Positions 20,249 through 29,442 of a stretch of 64,000 nucleotides of DNA are shown here, piece after piece. The notes beneath the pieces were generated by a model. It was not told the origin of the DNA and did not search any database. It was given only the letters and a program-made list of their open reading frames with translations. The stretch is from Trueperaceae bacterium. Its GTDB lineage: Bacteria > Deinococcota > Deinococci > Deinococcales > Trueperaceae. The translations under genes were made by a program, and so were the position numbers. Every line of letters starts with the position of its first letter. Position 1 is the first letter of the stretch. The DNA lies in the NCBI GenBank assembly GCA_023954415.1, contig JAMLIB010000002.1, positions 62,001 to 126,000 of the forward strand, given 5' to 3'.

Positions 20249-20928
20249 ACCGCGCCACGGGCTACTCGGTCGTCATCCCAGCGTTCAACGCGGCCGCGAC
20301 CATAGCGGAAGCGGTCCGCTCGGTGCTGGCCCAGAGCGTCCCTGCGCGCGCGGTCGTGATCGTCGACGACGGCTCTACGGACGCCACCGCCGAGGTCGTG
20401 GCCGCCCTCCCTGGGCCCGTGCGCCTGGTACGGCAGGCCAACCAGGGGCCGGGCGCCGCCACCAACGCCGGCTTCGCGCTGTGCGAGGACCCCCTTGTGG
20501 CCACGCTGGACGCCGACGACCTCTGGTTGCCGGGCAAGATGGAGCGCCAGTTGGAGCGCCTGCGCGCCGACGCGGACCTGGCGGCGGTCTTCTGCCGCCT
20601 CGCGACGTTCCAGGACGACCCAGCCCGTGCTGACCTGGCCGGCGCTCGCGGCGGCTGGTCGCGCAGCACGATGCTCATAAGGCGCGAGGTGATCGCGGCG
20701 GTGGGCCCCATCGTCGACCCGCCAGGCCGCGCAGGCGAGATGGTCGACTGGTTCGCCCGCGCCAAGGAGCAGGGTCACCGCTTCGAGCTGATCGCCGAAC
20801 CGTTGGCCCTCCGGCGCGTGCGGCCCGGCAGCCTCACTTACGCTCACCCCGACCTGGCAGGGAGTTACCTGCAGGTCGCGCGTGCGGCACTCCTCAGGCG
20901 ACGCGCGGCCGCACGTAAGGACGGCTGA
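20242..20928 (+). CDS. Glycosyltransferase family 2
   Basis: A 228-residue GT-A enzyme similar in plan to its upstream neighbour. YSVVIPAFNAAATIAEAV, VIVDDGSTDATAEVV, NQGPGAATNAG and LDADDLWLPGK are the standard motifs in order. It lacks an acceptor-side C-terminal extension. The two adjacent genes look like a diverged pair and probably add two sugars in succession; that is inference. The next gene starts 3 bp downstream. Confidence 0.88.
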   Translation: MVNRATGYSVVIPAFNAAATIAEAVRSVLAQSVPARAVVIVDDGSTDATAEVVAALPGPVRLVRQANQGPGAATNAGFALCEDPLVATLDADDLWLPGKMERQLERLRADADLAAVFCRLATFQDDPARADLAGARGGWSRSTMLIRREVIAAVGPIVDPPGRAGEMVDWFARAKEQGHRFELIAEPLALRRVRPGSLTYAHPDLAGSYLQVARAALLRRRAAARKDG

Positions 20929-20931
20929 AGC

Positions 20932-22575
20932 GTGCCGCCCGAGGCCCTAGCGGCAAGGCTCGCCCGCCGCGGCTTCCCGGCCCCGGAGTGGGCGTGGCCA
21001 ACGGGTCCTCGCGACCTGCTGCTCCGCGCCGCCCTGCTGCCCGACTCCGGTGAGGCCCGGGCCGCCCTCAGGGCATGGCTGAACTCGCACGACCTAGATG
21101 AGATCTCGTTCGCCGACCACCGCCTGATGGCCGCGGTGGCAGAACGCCACGGCGCAGACCTGGCAGGCTCGCCCGAGTACCCTCGGCTGAAGGGCTTGCA
21201 GCGCCAGTTGTGGACACGCTCGCGGTTGAGCCTGGACGCTTCACGCTCCGCCGTCCAAGCCTTCGTTGCCGCCGGTTTGTCGCCGCTGCTGCTGAAGGGC
21301 GCCGCCCGCATCGCTCTGGACCCCGCCGCTCAGCGCCAGCGCGCTCAGCACGATGTGGACGTGCTGTTGCGCCCCGAGGAGGTCGTGCCCGCCGCCCGTG
21401 TGCTGGTGGACGCCGGTTGGGTCACCATGTACGGCGACTCGAAGTTGGCGGCAGTGGCGCGGGCGCGCGTAGCGCGGGCCATCAACTTCGTGCTGCTGCC
21501 CTGGGGGAACCTGGACCTCCACCGGAGTCCTTACCACGGGCGGCAGGTGAACGCGCACCTCGACGCCCGGGTCTGGAGCGACGCGCAGAGCGCGGAGTTC
21601 TTCGGGGTACCCGTCTTGGTGCCGTGCGCCGCGGAGCGCCTGGCCATGTGCTTGGCTCACGGCGTCACGTACCCCGAGACGCACTCCGACTGGCTCGTGG
21701 ACGCCGCCGAGATCATCACTGGGGGCGAGGTGGATTGGGAGCGGGCCTGCGACGTCTTCGTACGGCGGCGCATGGTCACGGAGGCGCTGGTGGCGCTCAG
21801 CTACCTGCACGAGGGCCTGGGGATCGAACTGCCGCCGTCAGCGCTTTCCGCCTTACCCGCACTCACGCTGGACCCGCTCCCCTACCGGCTGGCAACGCTT
21901 CTCCTAGCGCGCCCCGCGCTGGCCACTCGCCCGTGGTTCGAACGCCTCCCCCGCCGGGCCCTGACGTCGGCGCGCTACTGGCAGCCGCAGCTGCGCAGGC
22001 TCTGGCTCCTGAAGGGCGGGCCATCGTGGGGCCGCGGCGGTGAGCCCCTGCCGACCATGGGCGGCGCCATCGCGCGTACGGCCAACAGGGCTACCCTGGG
22101 GAGCCACCGCCCCTCCCCTGCCGGCTCGCTGCCTGACCAGAGTGCGCACGACACCCACTACACGACGGCCGCCATTCTCCATGCCCCACGCACCGCCGCG
22201 CCGAACGCCGCCACCCACGTCGACATCTCGGTAGCGTTCCGGGCCCCCGGCGTGCGGCGGCGCGTGACCTTCGAGCTGAACAGCGAGACGGTGCACCTGG
22301 CCCGCTTCCACGTGTTCGTCTTCGGCGGGACCAACGGTGGGACCAACGGTGGGACCAACGGTGGGACCAACGGCGGGACCAACGGCGTGATGCGGGCGCG
22401 CCTGCAAGCGCGCGTGCACTTGCCCACCGACTGCCAGACGCTCACCCTCGAGTCCCGCCCGAGGAAGTTCCCGCTGCCCACGGCGCAGTCGACGCAACTG
22501 AGGAAGACCGAGCCGGTGCCGTTCACCGTGATCAGCTCGAACCTGGCAGTGCACCAGCCGACGGAGCCTCCGTGA
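20932..22575 (+). CDS. Nucleotidyltransferase-family protein (NTP_transf_5 type) with GTNG repeat
   Basis: A 547-residue protein starting with GTG. The segment SPLLLKGAARIAL followed by QHDVDVLLRPEEV, with the spaced aspartates, is the nucleotidyltransferase-fold signature of the family that accompanies PqqD and HprK-like proteins in some peptide and glycan clusters. LVDAAEIITGG and the helical part up to residue 380 complete the domain. The last 170 residues are extra. They contain five copies of a 12-bp unit giving GGTNGGTNGG in a beta-rich tail (HVDISVAFRAPG, VTFELNSETVHLARF). The 3' end overlaps the convergent ABC transporter gene by 44 bp. Confidence 0.75.
   Translation: MPPEALAARLARRGFPAPEWAWPTGPRDLLLRAALLPDSGEARAALRAWLNSHDLDEISFADHRLMAAVAERHGADLAGSPEYPRLKGLQRQLWTRSRLSLDASRSAVQAFVAAGLSPLLLKGAARIALDPAAQRQRAQHDVDVLLRPEEVVPAARVLVDAGWVTMYGDSKLAAVARARVARAINFVLLPWGNLDLHRSPYHGRQVNAHLDARVWSDAQSAEFFGVPVLVPCAAERLAMCLAHGVTYPETHSDWLVDAAEIITGGEVDWERACDVFVRRRMVTEALVALSYLHEGLGIELPPSALSALPALTLDPLPYRLATLLLARPALATRPWFERLPRRALTSARYWQPQLRRLWLLKGGPSWGRGGEPLPTMGGAIARTANRATLGSHRPSPAGSLPDQSAHDTHYTTAAILHAPRTAAPNAATHVDISVAFRAPGVRRRVTFELNSETVHLARFHVFVFGGTNGGTNGGTNGGTNGGTNGVMRARLQARVHLPTDCQTLTLESRPRKFPLPTAQSTQLRKTEPVPFTVISSNLAVHQPTEPP
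22324..22383 (+). repeat. 12-bp tandem repeat, five copies, encoding GTNG
   Basis: The units are GGYGGGACCAAC, with Y = C in the first and last copies and T in the middle three. Because the unit is 12 bp, copy-number changes keep the reading frame and would only lengthen or shorten a flexible Gly-Thr-Asn-Gly loop. Confidence 0.9.
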
Positions 22576-24349
22576 GCCCGCCTTCGCCCTCGCCGGCCAG
22601 CCGGTAGTCCCTTAGGACTCGCCCGGGGTCACCCACGTCGACAACGGCGCCGCCCTCCAGGACGACGGCCAGGTCGGAGCCGGCCACGGTCTCGAGCCGG
22701 TGGGCGATGGTTATCACCGTTCGCGTGCCAGCGACTACCCTTAACGCGTCGTAGACGGCCTGCTCCGTGTGCACGTCCAGCGCGCTGGTGGCCTCGTCGA
22801 ACACCAGCACCTGCGGGTTCCGGTAGAGCGCCCGAGCGATCCCGATGCGCTGGCGCTGCCCTCCCGACAGCCGCACCCCGCGCTCGCCCACCACGGACTC
22901 GTACCCGTTCGGTAGCTCACCCTCGATGAACGAACTCAGTTGCGCTGCCTCGCAGGCGCGCTCGATAGCAGCGCGGTCGACCAGTGCAGCTGGCATCCCG
23001 AAGGCCACGTTCTCCGCCACCGTCCCATCGACCAAGAAGATGCTCTGCGGGACGTAACCGAACAACCTGCGGTACGCCAGCAAGTTGGCGGCCGTCACCG
23101 GCACGCCGTCCACGCTGATGGTGCCTTCGGTCGGCGGCAGCAGGCCGAGGATCACGTCGGCCAGCGTGGTCTTCCCCGCCCCCGTGCGGCCTATGAGCGC
23201 GACGCTGCCGCGCCTCGGGATGCTCAGGTCCACGCCGTTCAAAGCGCGGCGCTCCGAGCCTGGGTAGCGGTAGGAGACGGCGCGCAGCAGGATCCGCTCC
23301 TCGAAGGCGAGTGGCGCTTCAGGCGCGGCAGCTTGCGGCAGTTCGGCCTCGGCCGCGAAGTCGGCGGCGATGGCCTCTAGCGCCCCTTCCGCGTAACGCA
23401 AGCGCGCCACCGCCCCGAAGATCGCTTGCAACGCCGGCAGCAGCCTCATGCCGGCCACCGCGTACACGCCGAGCAGCGGCAGCGCCGCACCGAACGACTC
23501 GGTGCGCCCAGCCATGCTGACCGCGATGAGGATCATGCCGCTCATCGCCATGGCCTCGAGCGCGTAGCGCGGCACCGTGGAGATGACGCCGCTGAGCGAC
23601 TGGGCGTCGGCGTAGCGCTTCGATGGCACCCGGAAGCGAGCGCCCGCGCCCTCCTCCAGGCCAAGGAGCTTGACCTCCTTGAACCCGCCAAGGCCCTCGT
23701 TAACGAGGCGTAACCGCTCCCGGTTCGCGCTCGTCGCCTCTCGCCCGACCCGCCTGAGCACCCCCTTGACGGCGGCGTAGATCAAGGCATAAGCCCCCGC
23801 AAGTGAGGCGAAAGCCACCACCGCCAACATGGGATCGAGCACGAGCAGGAACGCCACGATCGCGAGCGCCACCACCGCCCTCGCCACCAAGGTAAGCGCC
23901 GCCACGAAGCCGTCGCTCGTCAAGCGGTAGACCTCCTGCATGACGTTGTTGGCCATGGCGGCCGAGTTGCGCGACAGCATGAACGTGTAAGGCTGCGCCA
24001 GGTAATGCGTGAACAACCTAGTGGAGAGCGTGTCGTTGAGCCCCCACGCGAAGCGCAGCAGGCGCCAGTTGGCAGCGATCCCGACTAGATTCATGAGCAC
24101 AACCGCCACGGCCGCCCCGACCCCGGCCCAGCGCAACACCGTCAACGGGTCCGCTACCGAACCGACCAACCAGGCCCCCACCAGGGGAACCCCCGCGGCG
24201 CTGCCAGGATCGCCCAGCAGCGTGAAGAACGGGACCACGGCGGCCACGCCCACAACTTCGAACAACGCCGCCACGACGACCAACGGCAGCAGGCGCAACA
24301 CGGCGCGCTTCTCTGTTGGGGAAAGTAGGTCGTAAAGCCTCGGCAGCAT
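22532..24349 (-). CDS. ABC exporter, fused permease-ATPase
   Basis: A 605-residue half transporter. Six hydrophobic segments fill the first 320 residues ([51 protein letters not shown] and others). The ATPase domain has [16 protein letters not shown] near residue 397, the signature [12 protein letters not shown] near 500 and the Walker [13 protein letters not shown]. It would export a substrate as a homodimer. The N-terminal [14 protein letters not shown] resembles PglK-type lipid-oligosaccharide flippases and similar exporters. It is convergent to the PqqD/kinase/glycosyltransferase operon, and is a reasonable exporter for that operon's product, though not co-transcribed with it. Confidence 0.88.
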   Translation of the reverse strand: MLPRLYDLLSPTEKRAVLRLLPLVVVAALFEVVGVAAVVPFFTLLGDPGSAAGVPLVGAWLVGSVADPLTVLRWAGVGAAVAVVLMNLVGIAANWRLLRFAWGLNDTLSTRLFTHYLAQPYTFMLSRNSAAMANNVMQEVYRLTSDGFVAALTLVARAVVALAIVAFLLVLDPMLAVVAFASLAGAYALIYAAVKGVLRRVGREATSANRERLRLVNEGLGGFKEVKLLGLEEGAGARFRVPSKRYADAQSLSGVISTVPRYALEAMAMSGMILIAVSMAGRTESFGAALPLLGVYAVAGMRLLPALQAIFGAVARLRYAEGALEAIAADFAAEAELPQAAAPEAPLAFEERILLRAVSYRYPGSERRALNGVDLSIPRRGSVALIGRTGAGKTTLADVILGLLPPTEGTISVDGVPVTAANLLAYRRLFGYVPQSIFLVDGTVAENVAFGMPAALVDRAAIERACEAAQLSSFIEGELPNGYESVVGERGVRLSGGQRQRIGIARALYRNPQVLVFDEATSALDVHTEQAVYDALRVVAGTRTVITIAHRLETVAGSDLAVVLEGGAVVDVGDPGRVLRDYRLAGEGEGGLTEAPSAGALPGSS

Positions 24350-24500
24350 CGGTCGCCTCGCAGGGGGAAGCAGTCGGAGACCACTAAACCACGTGCGTCA
24401 ACGCGCGTGCTCGACGGGCCCGGCCCCGCGCGGTGCATGTGGCATTTCGCGTCGTACCACCCACGCGGCCGGCGCTAGGCTCCCATGGAACGGAGGCAAC

Positions 24501-26324
24501 ATGTCACGACGTCTACTCTTGTTCATGATCGCCATCGTCGCCGCGGGCGGCCTATTGATCGGGTGTGGAGGCAGCACACCGGCCCCCCAACCGCCCACCG
24601 GCCTGAGCGCTACCCCCGGAATCGCTGCTGTTGGCGAGGTCGTCACCCTCACCGGCCAGCACCTCGGCAGTAGCGCCGGCACGCTCAGCTTAGGCGGCAC
24701 GCCAGTGACGGCCACCAGCTGGGCCGACGCCGAGGTCGTGTTCACCGTTCCCCCCACGGCCGCGCAGGGTCCGCAAACGGTGACCCTCACCACGGCGGTA
24801 GGCTCGGCCACCACCGGCCTGTTCGTCGGGGTCGACTTCCCGAGCGGCACGCTCGAGAGCCTCGCGGCCCTTGCCCTACCCAAGGGCACGGCGGTGCGCC
24901 TCGGCGCCGGCACCTTCGCGGCCTCGTCGGAGGTGAGGCTGGATAACCTCAGCCTCTACGGCCGCGGCCCCGGCAGCACCATCGTCCAGAACGCCTTCCC
25001 GAACCCTCTCTACCTCCTCGCCGACGACGGCTACGAGCTCACCCTTGAAAGCTTGACGCTGCGCACCGACGCCACCGCGATCGTGCCAGGTGCAGCCGTC
25101 CTCCCTGCTTCGTTTGGAGCGTCCGGGTCCGGCCCCGCCTGGAGTACCTCAGTGTTCACGCGCGAGGACCTGGCGGCCGCCGCGGCCGCGCAGACCATCA
25201 CCTCACAAGCGCTGGCACCAACGAGCTACACCCTGCGCGGCGTGGCCATCGAGCCGGCTTCCGCCACGCCGTTCGGCCTGGTCACCTTGGATCCGGCAGG
25301 CCCTGGCATCTACTACCCCGGGGCCATCCACGTTAGCGACGTCACCGTAACGGGGGTTCCACTTGCGATCATGGTGGCGGGGGACGTCGATCTCAACGAG
25401 GTCACGTCCACCGGGTCCGGCGGGGTGGTGGCGCTCTCGTTCACCCAACACGCGCAGATCAACGACCTTAAGGTCTCGACCGCGGGCGGCGGTGGCTTCT
25501 TGGCCGAGGGCACCTTACTCGGCGGCGGCCGCGGCCTCACGCTCACCAACTCGCAGATCACGGTCGTCGACGGCGACATCACGCTTTACGGCTCGGTCCC
25601 CATCAGCATGCCGCTGGGCGGGCCAACCGCGATCACGGGCAACAAGTTCATCGCCCGAGACACGGACCCGCTCGACGGCATCGACTGGGGCGTGATCGAG
25701 TTCATGACCCTGCTGGGCAGCGCCGACTTCTCCAACAACGAGGTCACCGCCGAGGGCGGTTTCGTGTTCGAAAGCCAAGAAGCGGCTACCCGCATGCGCG
25801 CGAACACCTTCACGCTCGGGTCGGCCGACTACCCCACCACCGAGTTCAGCTTCGGGGTGGCTGGCGGCATCCTCGCCCTCGAAACCAACCACGCCGAGTT
25901 CCTGAGCACGGGCGGGTTGCGCGTTGACGCCGAGGGCGGGCAAGCCACCCTCACAGGCAACACCGTCACTGGCCACAGCGACACGGGCACGGCCCTTTAC
26001 CTCCACCACGAGGATGAAGAGTTGACCTTCACAGCCACCGGCAACACGTTCAGCTCGTTCGGCCAGGCCCTCTTCATCGACCGGGACACTGGGTTCGCCG
26101 AAACCCTGACCGCCCGGATCAACGACAACGTCTTCGACTTCCCGATCGACGCGGCGCCCAAGGCCGCCACCGTGAACGACTTCCTCGCGACGGACGGCAC
26201 CCTCGACGCGCGCAACAACCGCTGGGGTAGCAACACCTCAGCGGCTACCGTCGCGAGCTACGTCGCGTACACGGGCACCAGCGACCCTGACACGCTCCAG
26301 GTCGCTCCGATCACGCAACCGTAA
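24501..26324 (+). CDS. Lipoprotein with IPT/TIG domain and parallel beta-helix
   Basis: The ATG at 24501 has CGGAGG seven bases upstream, so I prefer it to upstream in-frame starts. The 607-residue product begins with a lipoprotein signal: MSRRLLLFMIAIVAAGG then the lipobox LIGC. Residues 32-115 form an IPT/TIG-like immunoglobulin fold (GIAAVGEVVTLTGQHLGSSAGTLSLGG). The rest is a long series of short strands with repeated N-x-F/V patterns (ITGNKFIARD, FSNNEVTAEGG, LTGNTVTGHS, ATGNTFSSFG, NDNVFDF), as in right-handed beta-helix proteins that bind or cut polysaccharides. No catalytic residues can be assigned. It should sit on the outer face of a membrane. Confidence 0.75.
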   Translation: MSRRLLLFMIAIVAAGGLLIGCGGSTPAPQPPTGLSATPGIAAVGEVVTLTGQHLGSSAGTLSLGGTPVTATSWADAEVVFTVPPTAAQGPQTVTLTTAVGSATTGLFVGVDFPSGTLESLAALALPKGTAVRLGAGTFAASSEVRLDNLSLYGRGPGSTIVQNAFPNPLYLLADDGYELTLESLTLRTDATAIVPGAAVLPASFGASGSGPAWSTSVFTREDLAAAAAAQTITSQALAPTSYTLRGVAIEPASATPFGLVTLDPAGPGIYYPGAIHVSDVTVTGVPLAIMVAGDVDLNEVTSTGSGGVVALSFTQHAQINDLKVSTAGGGGFLAEGTLLGGGRGLTLTNSQITVVDGDITLYGSVPISMPLGGPTAITGNKFIARDTDPLDGIDWGVIEFMTLLGSADFSNNEVTAEGGFVFESQEAATRMRANTFTLGSADYPTTEFSFGVAGGILALETNHAEFLSTGGLRVDAEGGQATLTGNTVTGHSDTGTALYLHHEDEELTFTATGNTFSSFGQALFIDRDTGFAETLTARINDNVFDFPIDAAPKAATVNDFLATDGTLDARNNRWGSNTSAATVASYVAYTGTSDPDTLQVAPITQP

Positions 26325-26344
26325 GGCGAACGAGCTACGAGCGA

Positions 26345-26375
26345 GCGGGGCTGATCCACCACGGGTCAGCCCCGC
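26345..26375. terminator. Hairpin between convergent genes
   Basis: GCGGGGCTGA at 26345-26354 pairs perfectly with TCAGCCCCGC at 26366-26375 across an 11-base loop. It lies between the lipoprotein gene and the decayed hipA, whose stop falls in the right arm. It could end transcription from both sides. No T-tract follows. Confidence 0.6.
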
Positions 26376-27442
26376 GCCGCCGCCTCCATCTGCATATGCT
26401 CGAAGGCCGGCGCGAAGTCCTGCAGCTCGCGCTCGCTAAGCCCCACCTCCGGGCTCTTGGCCACCACACGCCAGTTCGCGACAGCCCTATGCACCTCGCG
26501 GAGGGCGCCCAGTGCCTGGGACTCCGAGATCGAGAAGAGCCGGCACCGTCTCAGCAAGGTGCCGATGTCCGTGATCGGTCCGTCCTCCTCCGAGAGCCAC
26601 GTCTTCGACTCCCGGTCCTTGTCGGGGAACGGGTTCAGGTCGAACGTGGGCGCCAGGCGCCATTGGCCGTGGCCGACGTGCAGGAACGCGAGGTTCTGGA
26701 GGTGATCGTCCACGTTGGTGATGAGCAGGTTGAAGACCAAGCGGCGCCACAGCTCCAAACGGTCGCGAGCCGGATCGTCGCCACGCGCCTCGATGGTTCG
26801 GACCACCTCCGTGTACGCCCGGTCTTCCTGGCGCGATGACAGCAGCATCGACGCGGCCGAGAGGTACGGGATGCGACCATCGCCCGCGTCCCTGTCGAAC
26901 CGGCGAACGACGACGACGGGCGTCCCTTCCACCAGCTCGATACGCGCGGCAGCTCGAGGAGCGGCGGGGTGCGCCTGCGACCCTCATCGACGCTGGCTTC
27001 GTATCGACCGTCGGGGCCAACGAGGCGGAGCGCCCCTACCCGGCTGAAGTCGTCGACGGCAAGCAGGAAGTCGAGTTCCGTCAACGCCGCCAGCTCCGCC
27101 CCCGGCCGCACGTCGGCTCGCATGCTCACGCAAGATGATGCGGCGCCCCCAGGCATCGGGAGCGGTGTCGGCGATGGCGAGCGGGAAGTGCGAATCCGCC
27201 GAGGTTGGCGCGCGGCGGTACTGGTGATCGAGAGTGAACTTGAGGTCGGGCGAGACCTCGAACGCATCCGGGTTCGTCAGCCAACCCTGGTCGTACGCGA
27301 CGGGGTTCCGCGTCCGGCGGGCGCGACCCGCCTCGCGGCGGGAGAGAAGCGCATCGAGGGGTACGGGGCCAGCCGCCAGCGGCAGGCGAACCGATCGCTT
27401 CTTGTCGGGCCGGCAGCGCGCCCAAGACGTCGCTTGCACCAA
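26366..27442 (-). pseudogene. hipA: hipA-like toxin kinase, decayed
   Basis: HipA homology runs through three frames. The N-terminal part is in one frame (VAYDQGWLTNPDAFEVSPDL, IADTAPDAWGRRII; about 27420-27140). The next part is in a second (LTELDFLLAVDDFSRVGALRLVG; about 27120-26950). The C-terminal kinase part is in a third (VVVVRRFDRDAGDGRIPYLSA, NLLITNVDDHLQNLAFL, FDLNPFP; 26932-26366). Between the second and third parts the central segment of about 80-90 residues is missing. The catalytic NxDDHxxN motif itself is intact. No hipB is seen. The divergent neighbour begins beyond a palindrome that may once have served both genes. Confidence 0.8.
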
Positions 27443-27468
27443 CTGTAAATCCAATTTACAATCGGTGC
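27434..27468 (+). promoter_or_regulatory. Sigma-70 promoter with palindromic operator, leaderless start
   Basis: TTGCAC at 27434-27439 is followed after exactly 17 bp by TACAAT at 27457-27462, and the ATG lies 6 bp further on at 27469. Transcription would thus begin at or next to the start codon, giving a leaderless message. The perfect palindrome TGTAAATCCAATTTACA at 27444-27460 fills the spacer and touches the -10 box, a position where a bound repressor would block RNA polymerase. Confidence 0.75.
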
Positions 27469-28638
27469 ATGACCAAGGTGATCCCGAGGACCCTCGCAGG
27501 TCCACTACTCGCCGCGGCAGCGCAGTACCCCGTGGTGACGGTCACGGGCCCACGCCAGTCGGGCAAGACGACCCTATGCCGCGCCACGTTCCCCGAGCAC
27601 GCCTACGTGTCACTCGAGCCCCTCGACAACCGGGAGTTCGCCACCCAAGACCCGCGCGGGTTCCTGGCGCAGTTTCAAGGCGGGGTGATACTGGACGAAG
27701 CGCAGCGCACGCCGGAGCTGTTCGGCTACCTGCAAGAGGCCGTCGACGAGACCCCGAGCCCGGGCCGCTTCATCATCTCCGGCTCCGAGAACCTCGCCCT
27801 CACCACGACCGTGAGCCAGTCCCTCGCCGGCCGCACCGCCATGCTGGTCCTCCTCCCCTTCTCGCTCGAGGAGCGCATGCGGACGGATGCGGCCGACGCG
27901 ACGCTCGACGAGGTCCTGTTCCAGGGCGGCTACCCTAGGCCGCTGATCACCGGCATCCCGCATGAGCGCTGGCTGCAGGACTACTTCACCACCTACGTCC
28001 AGCGTGACGTCCGCCAGCTCACCCAGATCAACGACCTCGGCACGTTCACCCGTTTCGTGCGCTTATGTGCCGGCCGCACGGCGCAAGAAGTGAACCTCAG
28101 CCAGCTCGGTTCGGACGCCGGGGTGTCGCACAACACTGCCCGCGCCTGGCTTGGGGTCCTGGAGGCAAGCCACCTGGTGTTCCAACTACCCGCCTGGCAC
28201 GCCAACGTCAGCAAGCGCATCATCAAGCGCCCCAAGCTGCACTTCATAGACACCGGCCTGGCGAGCGCGCTCCTCGGCATCCGCGACCCGCGACAGCTGA
28301 CCACGCACCCCCAGCGCGGGGCGCTCTTCGAGACCTTCGTCGCGAGCGAGGTCCTCAAATGGCATCTCGGACGCGGGCTGCCGGCCGACCTCCACCACTA
28401 CCGGGAAGTGCGTGGCTCCGAGATAGACGTGATCGTCCCTGGTCGGCCGCGTGGGTTCGCTGTCGAGGCGAAGGCGGGGCAGACCGTGCAGTCGGAGTTC
28501 TTCGACCACCTTGCGGACCTGCCCGCGGACGACTGGAGGCGCTGCATCGTCTACGGCGGAGCGGGTCGGCAGGTGCGCGGGGGCGTCGAGGTGCTGCCCT
28601 GGCGTGCGCTGGCAGCCACCGATTGGGCTGCTGACTGA
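27469..28638 (+). CDS. AAA ATPase, DUF4143 family
   Basis: A 389-residue protein of the widespread AAA_14/DUF4143 group. Walker A is GPRQSGKTT near residues 27-35, Walker B is GGVILDEAQRTPELF near 70, and FIISGSENLAL is sensor 1. The DUF4143 part has YVQRDVRQLTQI, SHNTARAWLGVLEASHLVFQLPAW, HFIDTGLASALLG and FETFVASEVLK. The end (GSEIDVIV, GFAVEAKAGQTV) resembles a PD-(D/E)XK nuclease fold. The function of this family is not established. The gene stands alone with a strong, apparently repressible promoter. Its position across from hipA is probably coincidental. Confidence 0.88.
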   Translation: MTKVIPRTLAGPLLAAAAQYPVVTVTGPRQSGKTTLCRATFPEHAYVSLEPLDNREFATQDPRGFLAQFQGGVILDEAQRTPELFGYLQEAVDETPSPGRFIISGSENLALTTTVSQSLAGRTAMLVLLPFSLEERMRTDAADATLDEVLFQGGYPRPLITGIPHERWLQDYFTTYVQRDVRQLTQINDLGTFTRFVRLCAGRTAQEVNLSQLGSDAGVSHNTARAWLGVLEASHLVFQLPAWHANVSKRIIKRPKLHFIDTGLASALLGIRDPRQLTTHPQRGALFETFVASEVLKWHLGRGLPADLHHYREVRGSEIDVIVPGRPRGFAVEAKAGQTVQSEFFDHLADLPADDWRRCIVYGGAGRQVRGGVEVLPWRALAATDWAAD

Positions 28639-28762
28639 CCAGAGTCATGGGCCGGACCGTCTGCCTCATCCCAGAGTACCGGGCCAGTCGACGCTCCCAC
28701 ACTCACGTCACGAGCCGCCGCCCCCCGGCGGCGGACCCCAGGTACAGCAACATCGCGACCCG

Positions 28763-28791
28763 TTGCCACACCCCCCGCCTTCGGCTATAGT
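28763..28791 (+). promoter_or_regulatory. Sigma-70 promoter of the heme-copper reductase operon
   Basis: TTGCCA at 28763-28768 and TATAGT at 28786-28791 are separated by exactly 17 bp. The start codon of subunit II is 129 bp downstream, leaving a leader of about 120 bases. The rest of the 28639-28919 gap shows no gene. Confidence 0.7.
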
Positions 28792-28919
28792 CATCTCGTT
28801 CAAAAGACACCCTGCGCGTCCAAGTTTGTGACGCTAGGCAGGGCGAAGGGCTTCAGTGGCACGCCGGGCACCGTGAGCCGGCCTCCCCGCGATCACCCAA
28901 TTCGCGGAAGGGAAGTGGC

Positions 28920-29441
28920 ATGGAGATCCAGGGCAAGATCCTCCTCACCTACGGCGCACTGGTCGTGCTGACGCTCGCCGTCTTCGTGGTCGTGGCGGCG
29001 TCCTCGCGCGGCGCCCCCGAGCCTTACGCGGACGTGCAGCCGCGCGGCTACCGCGTGAGGCGGGTGTGGTTCTGGTCCCTACTGGCCGTGCTCGTCTTGG
29101 CCTTCGGGGTGTGGGGGAGGCTGACGCCTTACTCGAAGGCTGAGGCCGCCCCCGACGCGATCAGCTTCCCCATCGTCGCGCGGCAGTACGCGTTCGAGAA
29201 CATGCCCGAGGTGGTGCCGTACGGCGTACCCGTGGTGTTCAAGCTGACTTCGATCGACGTCAACCACGGCTTCGCCATCTACGACACGCAGGACCGGATC
29301 GTCGGCCAGGTGCAGGCCATGCCGGGCTACGCGAACGACCTGCACGTCACGTTCACGGAGAAGGGCAAGTACATCGTGCGGTGCCTGGAGTTCTGCGGGA
29401 TCAACCACGCCTTCATGCAGGGCAGCTTCGAGGTGAAGTGA
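28920..29441 (+). CDS. Heme-copper reductase subunit II with CuA site
   Basis: A 173-residue electron-entry subunit of a ba3-type (B-family) or derived reductase. Two hydrophobic segments (about residues 8-27 and 49-66) precede a cupredoxin domain. The CuA ligands are all visible: His116 in DVNHGF, then Cys155, Cys159, His163 and Met166 in CLEFCGINHAFM. The copper centre would take electrons from cytochrome c outside the membrane. The well-studied Thermus ba3 subunit II has one membrane helix and a separate small subunit; here two helices are in one chain. The catalytic subunit gene starts 1 bp after the stop. Confidence 0.9.
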   Translation: MEIQGKILLTYGALVVLTLAVFVVVAASSRGAPEPYADVQPRGYRVRRVWFWSLLAVLVLAFGVWGRLTPYSKAEAAPDAISFPIVARQYAFENMPEVVPYGVPVVFKLTSIDVNHGFAIYDTQDRIVGQVQAMPGYANDLHVTFTEKGKYIVRCLEFCGINHAFMQGSFEVK

Positions 29442-29442
29442 C

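Noticed and set aside
22324-22383. Short direct repeats as a possible CRISPR array
   Set aside because: The 12-bp units are contiguous with no spacers, lie in a coding frame and have no cas genes nearby.
17980-24349. Complete lasso-peptide cluster
   Set aside because: Asparagine-synthetase-like cyclase, transglutaminase-like peptidase and a precursor gene are not found between 17.7 and 26.3 kb.
28639-28919. Riboswitch or structured RNA in the leader of the reductase operon
   Set aside because: Apart from the promoter hexamers I found no conserved RNA motif that I can defend by eye.
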